Below, in pieces: positions 25,141 to 33,749 of a stretch of DNA of 64,000 bases (positions within the stretch are counted from its first letter, which is position 1; each line of letters begins with the position of its first letter). Origin of the DNA: G963663495 sp963663495 (GTDB lineage Bacteria > Bacteroidota > Rhodothermia > Rhodothermales > Bin80); assembly GCA_963663495.1 (NCBI GenBank), contig OY760427.1, positions 4,588,001-4,652,000 of the forward strand. Reading direction: 5' to 3'. The position numbers and the translations under genes were made by a program. The notes under the pieces were generated by a model. That model saw only the letters and a program-made list of their open reading frames with translations, was not told the origin of the DNA and made no database searches.

Positions 25141-27464
25141 CCTAACTTCGCCATTTCGTAGTGCTACTAACCTACGGAATTCTCCCGTGGCCATATTTGG
25201 ACCGTTTTTTTCAGGAGCAATGGATGGTGAGATTTACCGGATCGGTTGAAGTTGGTTTAGGGTGGTCTGAATCCCTGATTACCTGGTGTTTTGCCGCCTG
25301 TTTCGCTGCGATCTATCTCGGATCGTTTCCATCGGACGTAGCTCTGGTGGCTCCATCTGGAGTACGCTATCTCAACCGTTGTGAAGGGACCATACGTCAT
25401 GAGTCTGGAGGCTGCTGGCTCACCGGTGCACTCGCTTCCTCCACATGCTCGGTCACGGTGCGGGTCGCATCCGGGTCATACACGTATCCCAGTACCGCAA
25501 AGAACTGTACCATACTCGGAGGCAGATCCTGATCCACCTCCGTGATCAGGTACCGATATTGGTTCTTAACCATCTTGGTCGTAATCCGACGAATCCTGTT
25601 CAACCTGTCTCGGATCGTCGCCCAACTATCATGAATCCCGTGTTCCTTGAGTCTGGTGCGAACCATATGGGCAGCATGATAAGCCAGTACCGTGATGAAC
25701 AGATGCCCTTCAATGCGGTCATCTCTACTGTGGTAGATGGGCCGTAGACCGAGGTCCGATTTCATGACTCTGAATGTGCGCTCAATCTCTGTAAGTCGCC
25801 AGTAGGTTCGTGCAACCTTTTCCACCGACCATCCGGTATGACTGGTCCGAAGCACATACCCTCCGCTGGCCTGGGTGCGACGCGCATGCGAAGCACGCCG
25901 GGTCACCGTAACGGATTCTGCATGCTTGGTGCCCTCCTTTTTGCTGACCTCTACCTCATACAGGTGTGAGACCTTCTTGTACTTTTCCTTCAGACGACCA
26001 ACCTTTATCGTGACCTTTTCATAGTTCTTCAAGTACCCGGGTCTCGAGAGTCCCTCATGTAGTGTAGTGAGCGCCTTCACAAACTTCTTGCATTGGGTTT
26101 CAAGGATCTGATCCTCCTTCGCCTGCTTGGCCTCACTGTGCACAAACACGCGCAGTTCCGCATTATCTTTAACGTCTTTTTCCTCTTTGGTGACCTTCCA
26201 GGCTTTGATCTTGACTCCCCCGGCGGTCGTAAACTGTTGATCCGGCTTGTTTTCGGGGACTGGAGGGGCTTTGGAACGCTCCACGGTGATCCAGTTCAGT
26301 CCCTGTTCTTTCAGGTACTGCAGATTCTTCTCCGTCGCAATGCCGGAGTCCATAATCACTGTGGGCGTAGCGCCGTTTAGTTTCTCAATCGCCTCTTTGA
26401 GCGTTGCCGGTTCCCCTGCATTGCCCGGCAGGATCTGCACATTGCGGGGGAACCCCGAACCATCCAGGGTGAGCGCCAGCGTAACCAACGGACAATCACT
26501 GCGCTTTTCCTTGCTGCGCCCATGCGACAACAACTTCCCTTTCTTCTTGCCGTGGTAATAGGTATTGGTTAAATCATAAAAGACGATCGTTTCTTCAAAC
26601 TGCAATACCGCTTTGGTAATGCCAAAGAGTTTCTCCATGATCTGATCCATATGCTTATGGATCAGATCAGTGCAACGATAGAGGGTGTTGAGACTCGGGG
26701 GTTCCAAATCCAGAAGCTGCAGAACACTGGAGGTTTTACACAGCCATTTATGCGTTTCTCGTTCACTGCCCGGGTGGAGCATACGTCCGACGATCAGCGC
26801 ACAGCAGAGCTTGACGTGTTTCTCGCGGAAGTTGAGCGAACGTAGCAGTACAGCCAGTCCGAGCTGTTCCAATGTCTGAAGGATCAGTCGTTCTCCGCCG
26901 ACGGTCCGGGAATCGGGATGGGTTGTTTTCTCTGGATCAATGAGGTGTTGCTGATGGGATGTGCGATGGATGTCGTAGCCCTTGCTTTCGAGATGTGCAA
27001 CGATGTCGTCGACCGCATTGAGAAAGGCTTCATCATTCTGGAAAGGGAGGATAGCTTTCCCTTTGAGTCGGGCAGTAACGCAATGGGTCAGTTCCCCCCA
27101 CAGACTGCGGGGGATGTTGAAGTTCGGGCCGAGATTAAGGAGGGTGCGGTGTTTGGAGGTACCGTCTTTGCGATAGGATTCGATGAGGGCAAAGCTGTTG
27201 CATTTCTTACCGTCTTTACGTTTGTAGGGTCGGTTTCGGATAAACATGATCGGAGAGTGGAATAGGTACGGGGTAAGGTACCGGGGTGGTTGGAGGGAGG
27301 TTGCCGTCCACACCGCGATAGCACCACATTGCCTTTTCCAAAAAAGTCGGCTAAAAAAGGTCGAAAAACGCCGAATTTAGCCGAAATAGCGCTATTAGGA
27401 GGGAAAAACGAGAGAATTGGAGACGGAACTCAGCGTTTTCCCCTGACTGGATGGCGAAGTTAGG
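25141..27464 (-). mobile_element. IS1634-family element, copy 3 (2324 bp)
   Basis: Ends CCTAACTTCGCCAT and ATGGCGAAGTTAGG, with TTTA duplicated outside (25137-25140 and 27465-27468). Nearly identical to copy 1. It is the innermost layer of the nest. Confidence 0.92.
25397..27247 (-). CDS. IS1634-family transposase (copy 3)
   Basis: 616 residues from MFIRNRPYKRKDGKKCNSFA. It differs from copy 1 by a few substitutions and a shorter acidic repeat (KEEKDVKDN rather than the long KDVEDVEEEKDVED form). FYDLTNTYY, VIMDSGIATEKNL and ERTFRVMKSDLGLRP are present. It is likely active. Copies 1 and 3 point the same way 23 kb apart and form a direct repeat that could delete everything between them by homologous recombination. 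Confidence 0.9.
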   Translation of the reverse strand: MFIRNRPYKRKDGKKCNSFALIESYRKDGTSKHRTLLNLGPNFNIPRSLWGELTHCVTARLKGKAILPFQNDEAFLNAVDDIVAHLESKGYDIHRTSHQQHLIDPEKTTHPDSRTVGGERLILQTLEQLGLAVLLRSLNFREKHVKLCCALIVGRMLHPGSERETHKWLCKTSSVLQLLDLEPPSLNTLYRCTDLIHKHMDQIMEKLFGITKAVLQFEETIVFYDLTNTYYHGKKKGKLLSHGRSKEKRSDCPLVTLALTLDGSGFPRNVQILPGNAGEPATLKEAIEKLNGATPTVIMDSGIATEKNLQYLKEQGLNWITVERSKAPPVPENKPDQQFTTAGGVKIKAWKVTKEEKDVKDNAELRVFVHSEAKQAKEDQILETQCKKFVKALTTLHEGLSRPGYLKNYEKVTIKVGRLKEKYKKVSHLYEVEVSKKEGTKHAESVTVTRRASHARRTQASGGYVLRTSHTGWSVEKVARTYWRLTEIERTFRVMKSDLGLRPIYHSRDDRIEGHLFITVLAYHAAHMVRTRLKEHGIHDSWATIRDRLNRIRRITTKMVKNQYRYLITEVDQDLPPSMVQFFAVLGYVYDPDATRTVTEHVEEASAPVSQQPPDS

Positions 27465-27771
27465 TTTAACACAGGGCAGTCTGCTTCCTTGATGGCCTTG
27501 GTCATCCCTCTGTGCACAGCAATTGGCATCCTTACAGGCCTGCACAAGGCCTTTTTGGCCCAATGGAGGCGCTCCCCATTGCCACTCCCGCGGTCTTATC
27601 CGCATAATCACCCGTCCGGAGACGTACTGCGCGCTCTAAAAGTGCTCTACAGCCCGTTTGCGGGTGATTCCAGGCAGAAAATCGGGAAGGCAGCGCTTTT
27701 GTGTACCGGGGGAAGAGTGTTGAAGTACCCTCGCTGCTGTAAAAGCCCCTCCCATTCGGTATTCGTATCTC

Positions 27772-28845
27772 TCATGCCTGCTGCTCGGACACCTCATCAG
27801 CAAACAATGCCGACCGCATCGGTAATAACTTCGACGCATGCTCCAGTCTGCGCATGCGTGATTCCATCTCCAACAGCAACAGCAACAGCGCCAACTGCGC
27901 CCGTCGCTCCTGTGGCGGATACCAGTGACGAAGGCCGCGCAACTGCTTGACCAGCCTGTGCGAGGTATGCATCAAACAACGGGTGCTCCTAAGACTCGGA
28001 CTCAGCATCTCGTACAAGCCCGTACCATGCAGCGTCAGTGTTCGGTCCAGATCCTGCAGCAGCCATTGCGCCGCAGATCGGTTGCACCGTTGTAACTCGG
28101 CATGGATCCGCATCAGGGAACTGTGGGCCTCCTGTCGGTCCGGTAATTGATAAGCACGCGAGATGGCGCCCTTTACACGGCGTTGATCCTCATCGGCAAG
28201 ATAGCTGACTACACGCTCGCGCTTGGCCATCTGGCAATGCTGCAGGCATACATGCATGCCCAAGCTCTGACCAAGAACTCGTGTTAGCCCCGCCTGTCCA
28301 GATGTGATGCAAAGCAGGCCCCGATCCACACACAAACCGCGCTCGCACAACCCTTGTAGCAGCTGCCGCACCGCCCCCGTATCCTGCACCGTGGACTCTG
28401 TAAATCCCAGCATATGCCGATACCCCTCTGCGGTAACGGCCATGCAAAGCAACAATGAACGACCGTACACCGATGTGGCATCCATCCACAGAGCCACGTA
28501 ATCTTCCCCGCCTATGTGCCGACCCTCAAAGACCTCCAAGGCCTGGTTGCGCACCTCGCGCATATAGGCATTATCCTGACCACCACCACCTTGTAACGAG
28601 GCCTCCTTCGCCTCCAGAACACGGGACGACTCCTCTGTTTGCGTCTTGCCGTCCGTAGGGGATGATGGAACCGCATTCACACCCGGGCTGGCCGACTCCT
28701 CTTGTTGCACATCCGACTCCAGACTGCATGTCAGGCGTTGTGCAAGCTCGGTGCATTGTCGCAGGAGAAAATATCGCAGCGACCGACCGGATTGACCCGC
28801 GTCGCGAAGCATCTGATCAAGCTCCGAAAGATCATCTGAAGGCAT
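27772..28845 (-). CDS. IS256-like protein B lacking catalytic residues
   Basis: 357 residues, homologous to the core of transposase A. Compare YVALWMDATSVYGRSLLLCM with A's YVTLLIDGKYLQECQIVLCM; the block ERGLCVDRGLLCITSGQAGL also aligns with A. The first Asp is kept (WMDATS), but the second Asp has become Ser (VVDGAKG to ITSGQAG) and the Glu block NIIENVNGQL is replaced by LMHTSHRLVKQL. The usual N-terminal ~130 residues are replaced by a different region containing acidic, Gln-rich linkers. The frame is fully open over 357 codons despite the lost catalysis, which hints at a retained non-catalytic role such as end binding or regulation. It could also be young decay. Confidence 0.65.
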   Translation of the reverse strand: MPSDDLSELDQMLRDAGQSGRSLRYFLLRQCTELAQRLTCSLESDVQQEESASPGVNAVPSSPTDGKTQTEESSRVLEAKEASLQGGGGQDNAYMREVRNQALEVFEGRHIGGEDYVALWMDATSVYGRSLLLCMAVTAEGYRHMLGFTESTVQDTGAVRQLLQGLCERGLCVDRGLLCITSGQAGLTRVLGQSLGMHVCLQHCQMAKRERVVSYLADEDQRRVKGAISRAYQLPDRQEAHSSLMRIHAELQRCNRSAAQWLLQDLDRTLTLHGTGLYEMLSPSLRSTRCLMHTSHRLVKQLRGLRHWYPPQERRAQLALLLLLLEMESRMRRLEHASKLLPMRSALFADEVSEQQA

Positions 28846-28949
28846 CTTGGAAGAAAATAATTGGCTCGTGTAAAAGGCTCCGAATACTCCTAAACATTCG
28901 CGACCCTTGTTTTATAAGCCAACTAAATCTGGCACCATGCCTGAGAGCA

Positions 28950-29428
28950 CGGCTGCACCCGCTGAAGACGAGACAAACCCCTCGGAACAATCCTCTCCGC
29001 CATCTGATGCCGCCCTCCTCAGTTCTCTTCCAGGCGTAGGGAACGGGGTCCTGGCTACACTGCTCTCGGAAGCACCAGGTCTCTTGCGAGCCCGAGACTA
29101 CCAGGCCCTTCGGTGTTTGTGTGGAGTGGCACCCGTGACGCAGCGTTCTGGAAAGTCACATCGCGTCATCCGACGAAGGGCGTGCCAACTACGCTTGGTC
29201 AATTCTGTATATCACTGGAGCAGAGTGGCTTCTATCCACGATCCCACCAGCCGTGCCAAGTATCAAGCTTTGCGTAAGCGCGGCCATTCCCACGGACGTG
29301 CGCTGCGATCCGTCGGAGATCGGCTCCTGGCAGTCGCCTGCGCTATGCTTCGCGAAGGTACACCGTTTGATCCAGACCGTTGTCGGCAGATCGCTCCTTC
29401 AACCGCTCCACAATCAAGGGTTACGTAA
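28950..29428 (+). pseudogene. IS110-family transposase, 3' part
   Basis: It continues the frame cut at 23233: STAAPAEDETNPSEQ, then ALLSSLPGVGNGVLATLLSE, RALRCLCGVAPVTQRSGKS-like sequence and RRRACQLRLVNSVYHWSRVA. This is the Transposase_20 (Tnp) domain with the nucleophile serine region (TQRSGKS). The stop is at 29428. As an isolated fragment it has no natural start. Confidence 0.85.
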
Positions 29429-29657
29429 TTCTCCTATGGTGGTACCGGATAGCAGGTGACAGACAAGGACCGCATCAATAATCCGACGCTACTCACCTCC
29501 TGACCTACTACTGCGTACTATGCGATCAGCTGCTGGCATCATTGAGGACAATGGCTAAACCGGGCGCATGGCACTAAGTACCCCAAACCCATGAGACACA
29601 ATTCCGAAAACACCCGATAATAATACCCGTTTAGCACTTGCATAAAAGGTAGGGAGT
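29429..29657. other. Non-coding stretch between IS110 and the methyltransferase
   Basis: No gene is seen. It should contain the right end of the IS110 and the lost 5' region of the methyltransferase cargo gene. Confidence 0.35.
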
Positions 29658-29682
29658 CCCCCCCCCCCCCCCCCCCCCCCCC
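29658..29682. repeat. Run of 25 cytosines at the 5' edge of the methyltransferase gene
   Basis: An uninterrupted C25 lies directly before the codons for NNRANWKNKSIWTGDN. It could be a phase-variation tract, but no ATG, GTG or TTG lies between the nearest stop and the tract in any of the three frames. A collapsed or artefactual assembly join is therefore also possible. Confidence 0.8.
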
Positions 29683-30897
29683 GAAATAATCGTGCCAACT
29701 GGAAGAACAAATCCATTTGGACGGGAGATAACCTGTATGTCATGCGGGGCATGAACTCGTCGTCCGTTGATCTGATTTATCTTGACCCGCCGTTTAACAG
29801 CAAAGCTAACTATGCCGCGCCCATTGGTGGTAAGGCAGCTGGTGCAGCATTCAAGGATACCTGGACACTCAACGATCTAGATGTGGAGTGGTTAGACTTG
29901 ATGGAGTCAAAGCATCTGGCGTTATACCGTGTCATCATGGCCTGCATGACGGACAGCGATAAGGCATACCTGACCTATATGGCTATCCGATTGCTTGAGA
30001 TGAAACGAGTACTCAAGGACACAGGGGCCATCTACCTGCACTGCGATCCAACCATGAGCGCTTATCTGAAGATCGCAATGGATGCGATCTTCAGCAGAAA
30101 GTCGTTCCAGAATGAAATCATTTGGCATTATGGGCTAGGTGGGTTTAGGGTCGAATCGCGGTTTCCTCGTAAACACGACAATATCCTCTTTTATTCCCGT
30201 CTCCCCGGGTGTGTCCTGCACATTCAACGTTCAGAGAGGCGATCCTACACCCGGAATGCTCGCTAAGTATTGCCATGAGGATGATGCAAACGGGGGGCGA
30301 TACATGCTGTCATATGGCAAAAAGTACTACCTAAAGGGTGGCAAGCCTTATGATTCTGTATGGGATGTTCCTGCAATTGCAGCCACAAGTAAGGAGCATG
30401 TTGGTTATCCGACACAAAATCCCATCGCTTTGCTTCAACGAATAATCTTGGCGAGCAGTAATGTGGATGACATTGTCTTCGACCCCTTTTGCGGCTTTGC
30501 GACGACATGCGTAGCTGCTGACGGACTGGACCGAGAGTGGACAGGAATTGACGTGTCGGAAAAGGCAGCACAGTTAGTGGTTGACAGAATAGATCAATCC
30601 AAGGGCATTTTTTGCGATGTGATTCACCGCCGGGATATTCCACAGCGCACTGATCTCGGACCGATACCTCGGTATAACTGCGCCCGGAACAAGGTGCAGT
30701 TATACGGACAACAAAGAGGCCATTGCAAAACGTGTAACGTTCATTTCGAAATACGTCATCTGGAAGTAGATCACATTATTGCCCGTAGTAAGGGAGGTAC
30801 GGATCAATTGTCTAACCTAGAGCTTCTGTGCTGACACTGTAATCGGGTGAAAGGTGATCGAGGACTGGCTTACCTTCGGGGACGACTTTGCCTTGCT
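29683..30897 (+). pseudogene. Site-specific DNA methyltransferase with C-terminal HNH domain (IS1595-c cargo), broken
   Basis: This N4/N6 amino-methyltransferase has DLIYLDPPFNSKANY (the DPPF catalytic motif) early and FDPFCGFATTCVAADGLDREWTGIDVS (the SAM-binding motif) late, the order of the beta class. A C-terminal HNH-type module follows: CKTCNVHFEIRHLEVDHIIARSKGG, with the Cys pair and DH. There are three lesions: no start codon because the 5' end abuts the C25 tract, a frameshift near 30205-30215, and a TGA at 30831-30834 where the HNH domain should read LLCGHCNRVKGDR. The intact tail of that frame runs to TAA at 30897. The fusion would have methylated DNA; its HNH role is unknown. Confidence 0.85.
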
Positions 30898-30941
30898 GCG
30901 TAATCTGCGTTCGCTATATTAGTCCAATACACACATCTGTT

Positions 30942-31118
30942 ATGGCAAAGACGCCAAACAGGACGACACTTCCGACCGTGCGGATTAAGCCCTCAACCTA
31001 TCAGCCAACAAAGGCTGACATGGAAAAAGAACATTGCTTCGAGGGGACGACGGAGCAAGTGCTACGTCGCATGTTTCAGCCTGTACGAGTTGTTCGTGAT
31101 TCTAAGATCGAATCCTAG
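30942..31118 (+). CDS. Small passenger protein (58 aa) after the methyltransferase
   Basis: MAKTPNRTTLPTVRIKPSTY is followed by QPTKADMEKEHCFEG, TTEQVLRRMF and QPVRVVRDSKIES. It resembles small proteins that often follow mobile DNA-methyltransferase genes (Lys/Pro-rich start, YQP(T/S)KAxxE centre). The ATG at 30942 is preferred over the longer open frame from 30888 because the family-like sequence begins there. It lies 45 bp after the methyltransferase frame and just inside the right IS1595-c end. Function unknown. Confidence 0.55.
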   Translation: MAKTPNRTTLPTVRIKPSTYQPTKADMEKEHCFEGTTEQVLRRMFQPVRVVRDSKIES

Positions 31119-31195
31119 CAGCTTAAAATGTTAGTTTGGTATATAATTTCCATTGGAAACGTGCACTCCCCGCCTGGGTGCGCAGCATTTGCTCC

Positions 31196-33748
31196 ATGCT
31201 CCTGAAAAGGGATGCAAAGGGTAAATCCGACTGGACAAGAGCACTTCTAGCTTGGATGCACGATCCGGTGGATAAGGCCTTGGATGTCCAAGGGCATGAG
31301 GACAGGGCAGCGAGATACGCGAGCCTGGCGCTTGGACGGACAGTTGCAAAGGAGGCGCTCCGTCAAGCCGTAGGAGTGGGAGATAACCTGGCTGAGAAGG
31401 CAGATCGCCTACCGATGCCGGCCCGCACGGGACTAGGCGAGGATGGTCCTCTTACCGTTTTTCATCCCTTAAGCGGCGCTGCTTCAACTCTGCACCCATA
31501 CCGCTTACCCGAAGTAGAGGATACGGTCACCAAGGTTATCAAGTGCATTACAGACGGGATGTCCGCGGATCCTCATGTGCGTTATTTGGCCCTTTGGCGC
31601 TTGCTGCCGGAAGAATTGGCAGCGGCGCTGAGACCGGACTTTGTCCGTCTACCCGCGGACACGCGCATTCCTGACCACACATTAATCCAGCATGCGGACA
31701 TTGCTACCGGCATCGCGGTCGCATCAAGAGATCAGAAGGGGTATGCCTACTTGTCGCTGTCCATTGGTCCGGTCCAAACATTTATTGAAGCAGCTCGCAG
31801 CGTGCGCGATCTGTGGAGTGGAAGCGCCATCCTGTCATGGCTCGCGTTTCAAGGCATGCTGCCAATATTAGAGCAGCTGGGCCCCACCGCGCTTGTTTTT
31901 CCGGCCTTGCGGGGAAGTCCGCTAATAGACTTGTGGCTTCGCCAGAAACTAGACATTCGCCAAGTACCCCTACCAACGACGGAGGCACGTCTTGCTCCAT
32001 CGCTGCCCAACAGGTTTTTAGCTCTTGTGCCGTACGGACCCAACGGTAAGGATGCTACCTGTCTCGCCGATGCCTGCGAGAAGTCTATAAAAAGCGGTTG
32101 GCAGGCGATCGCAAGTGATGTCCACGCACTGGTAAATGGCACCATGCGCCCGTTGCACAATGAATGGGACAAACGTTGGGCGGATCAAATCAATGATTTT
32201 TTTGATGTCTCCACAAACATTCTCCCCTTTGGGATGCTATCGGATGACGATTTGGCATATCTGGCTGGTGGTAAGGCACGGTTTGAAGAAGTCTGGCCTG
32301 ATGCTGCGGCAGTGCGCCTGATGGCTGAAGCCGTGCCCGAAAAAGACCGTCCGCCAAATCCCCAGGCAGGCCGCTGGCAGGCACATATGGAGCTGTCAGC
32401 CCGAATGATGGAGGCACGCCGCACGGTCCAGCATATCCCGGCCATGCATCCCGCACCGGATTCGCCCCCAAAATGCAGCCAGCTGGGGACATATGAACAG
32501 CTGGGGCCAGCTGACCTCCGCGAGTCGGCTCAATTCTGGAAAATGGTCCAGAACAGCAATCCGCGCTTCAGAGATAGGGAACGCTTTTGTGCGGTGGCAA
32601 CAGCCAAACGCTTCGCTGCGGATACTACTCTGCGTCAAGAGCTTCACCTTCAAAAGGATGACCTGCGCTTCCCTGACACGGCATCTGTCGCAGCCGCCAA
32701 TTGGCTGAATGATTCCGGCTTGGACTACAGATCGCGCCAATACCGGTGGAGCGGTCACTGGCTTCATCCACATGAAAGCGAGTATGACACCGGAAACGAG
32801 CAGCATCCCTCGCAGGACATACAACAAGCCATACAGCAGGCCCGGATAGAATGCGGCGAGCCGCCGACCTACTATGCTGTGCTCATGATGGATGCGGACC
32901 ATATGGGGCAGTGGCTCGGCGGGCAACGCGCCCCGCGCGTTGGGCAAGTTCTTCATCCTGCCATGGCCGCGTACTTTGAACAACACGCGCCCGCAGTCTT
33001 GAATGTAAGACGCCCCCTTGGTCCAGCGTTGAATGGTGCGCTTAGCGAGGCACTGAATAACTTTGCCAGTCGGACAGCTCCTGCTTATGTGCGTCAATAC
33101 AATGGCACAGTCATATACGCTGGGGGTGATGATTTGCTGGCTTTGCTCCCCATCCGCCAGGTTATGGAATGTGCGCATGCGCTCCAGCGAGCTTTTCGGG
33201 GACTTGACGGCTCGGATCCCGGAGTCACGGACATCAAGGGACGGCAACATGTGGCAATGGGTGAGACAGCGACCTTGTCTGCAGGGATTGCATTTGTTCA
33301 CTACAGGCATGACTTGCGCTTAGCGTTAGGCTTGGCGCGCGAGGCCGAGAAGCAATCCAAAAGTCACGGACGCAATCGCATTACCTTGCGGTTCGCCCGG
33401 CGTACAGGTGAACAATCGGTCGCCGAACTACAATGGGAGCAGGTACCTTGGCTTCAGTCCCTTATAGATGCTTTTTCCGACGGAGCTACCTCCCGGTGGG
33501 CTTATGAGCTTCGACGCGTTACCCCCACGCTTGAAGGCGAAGAGGTGCCCTCCGCCGCAATAGGGGCGGAAGTGCGACGGTTGATCGCGCGTAGCCAACA
33601 GTTCTCCACTGACTCACAGGCGGCCTTGCCGGACGAAGCTGTAAATTGGTGGGATCAGTACTGCGATCACGTTGACCATGCGACCCTTTCTGGATTTACG
33701 AATCTGTGCTTGGGCGCAGCATTCCTGGCTCGTGGTACAGACAAGTAG
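31196..33748 (+). CDS. cmr2: Type III-B CRISPR effector Cas10/Cmr2
   Basis: 850 residues. It is the large subunit of the Cmr complex, which senses crRNA-matched target RNA, can cut DNA through its HD domain and makes cyclic oligoadenylates with its Palm domain. An HD-type motif is near the N-terminus (H22-D23 in WMHDPVDKAL). The conserved LSIGPVQTFIEAARSVRDLWSGS block follows, then MDADHMGQWL, and the cyclase motif GGDD at ~643-646 (IYAGGDDLLALLPI). The start is taken at the ATG giving MLLKRDAKGK. The longer frame from 31136 begins inside the inserted IS1595-c end, so it cannot be original. The element sits 44 bp upstream and has displaced the natural promoter. Confidence 0.95.
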   Translation: MLLKRDAKGKSDWTRALLAWMHDPVDKALDVQGHEDRAARYASLALGRTVAKEALRQAVGVGDNLAEKADRLPMPARTGLGEDGPLTVFHPLSGAASTLHPYRLPEVEDTVTKVIKCITDGMSADPHVRYLALWRLLPEELAAALRPDFVRLPADTRIPDHTLIQHADIATGIAVASRDQKGYAYLSLSIGPVQTFIEAARSVRDLWSGSAILSWLAFQGMLPILEQLGPTALVFPALRGSPLIDLWLRQKLDIRQVPLPTTEARLAPSLPNRFLALVPYGPNGKDATCLADACEKSIKSGWQAIASDVHALVNGTMRPLHNEWDKRWADQINDFFDVSTNILPFGMLSDDDLAYLAGGKARFEEVWPDAAAVRLMAEAVPEKDRPPNPQAGRWQAHMELSARMMEARRTVQHIPAMHPAPDSPPKCSQLGTYEQLGPADLRESAQFWKMVQNSNPRFRDRERFCAVATAKRFAADTTLRQELHLQKDDLRFPDTASVAAANWLNDSGLDYRSRQYRWSGHWLHPHESEYDTGNEQHPSQDIQQAIQQARIECGEPPTYYAVLMMDADHMGQWLGGQRAPRVGQVLHPAMAAYFEQHAPAVLNVRRPLGPALNGALSEALNNFASRTAPAYVRQYNGTVIYAGGDDLLALLPIRQVMECAHALQRAFRGLDGSDPGVTDIKGRQHVAMGETATLSAGIAFVHYRHDLRLALGLAREAEKQSKSHGRNRITLRFARRTGEQSVAELQWEQVPWLQSLIDAFSDGATSRWAYELRRVTPTLEGEEVPSAAIGAEVRRLIARSQQFSTDSQAALPDEAVNWWDQYCDHVDHATLSGFTNLCLGAAFLARGTDK

Positions 33749-33749
33749 T

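Larger units (their letters stand above)
24828..27611 (-). pseudogene. Unknown middle ORF of the IS256-like element, split by IS1634 copy 3
   Basis: On the minus strand an ORF begins near 27611 (MIMRIRPREWQWGAPPLGQK) and runs to ...SRLPCVK, where IS1634 copy 3 enters. If the IS and one TTTA are removed, the frame continues in phase as ELPSWLTALLERVRLIHACQ and on to RRRHHTSRV at 24828, giving ~150 residues. I recognise no domain. It contains a Cys-containing helix-like segment and a strongly basic C-terminal tail that could bind nucleic acid. It could also be decayed sequence. Confidence 0.35.
23234..28941 (-). mobile_element. IS256-like element with two transposase-like ORFs, interrupted by IS1634 copy 3
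   Basis: The terminal inverted repeats match perfectly over 23 bp: GGCATGGTGCCAGATTTAG... from 23234 and its complement ending 28941. TGAGAGCA is duplicated outside (23226-23233 and 28942-28949), in line with the 8-9 bp of IS256 elements. Without the IS1634 it would be ~3.4 kb, more than twice a normal IS256. It carries ORF B, a middle ORF and transposase A, all on the minus strand. Confidence 0.85.
20969..31151 (+). mobile_element. IS1595-family element c with cargo and nested insertions (10.2 kb), perfect 8-bp TSD
   Basis: ATTGGAAA lies directly outside both ends (20961-20968 and 31152-31159). The left end GGGAATTATATACCAAACTA and the right end, complement of GGAAATTATATACCAAACTA, match over more than 30 bp, including AACATTTTGAGCTG versus AACATTTTAAGCTG. 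Original contents: transposase, a methyltransferase-HNH gene and a small ORF. An IS110 was inserted into it, an IS256-like element into the IS110, and an IS1634 into that. The right end is 44 bp from the cas10 start codon. Confidence 0.9.

Noticed and set aside
24828..25154. Stand-alone 108-residue gene
   Set aside because: Its first codons come from the IS1634 terminus; it is the 3' part of an ORF split by that insertion.
29658..29682. C25 tract as a working phase-variation switch
   Set aside because: None of the three upstream frames offers a start codon between the last stop and the tract, and the gene has two further lesions; only the possible relic is reported.
31136..31195. Upstream ATG extending Cas10 by 20 residues
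   Set aside because: The first codons are the IS1595-c terminal repeat, so this start cannot be ancestral; the extended protein is mentioned only as a possibility.
32396..33310. 304-residue minus-strand ORF inside cas10
   Set aside because: Shadow of the cas10 frame; no family features.
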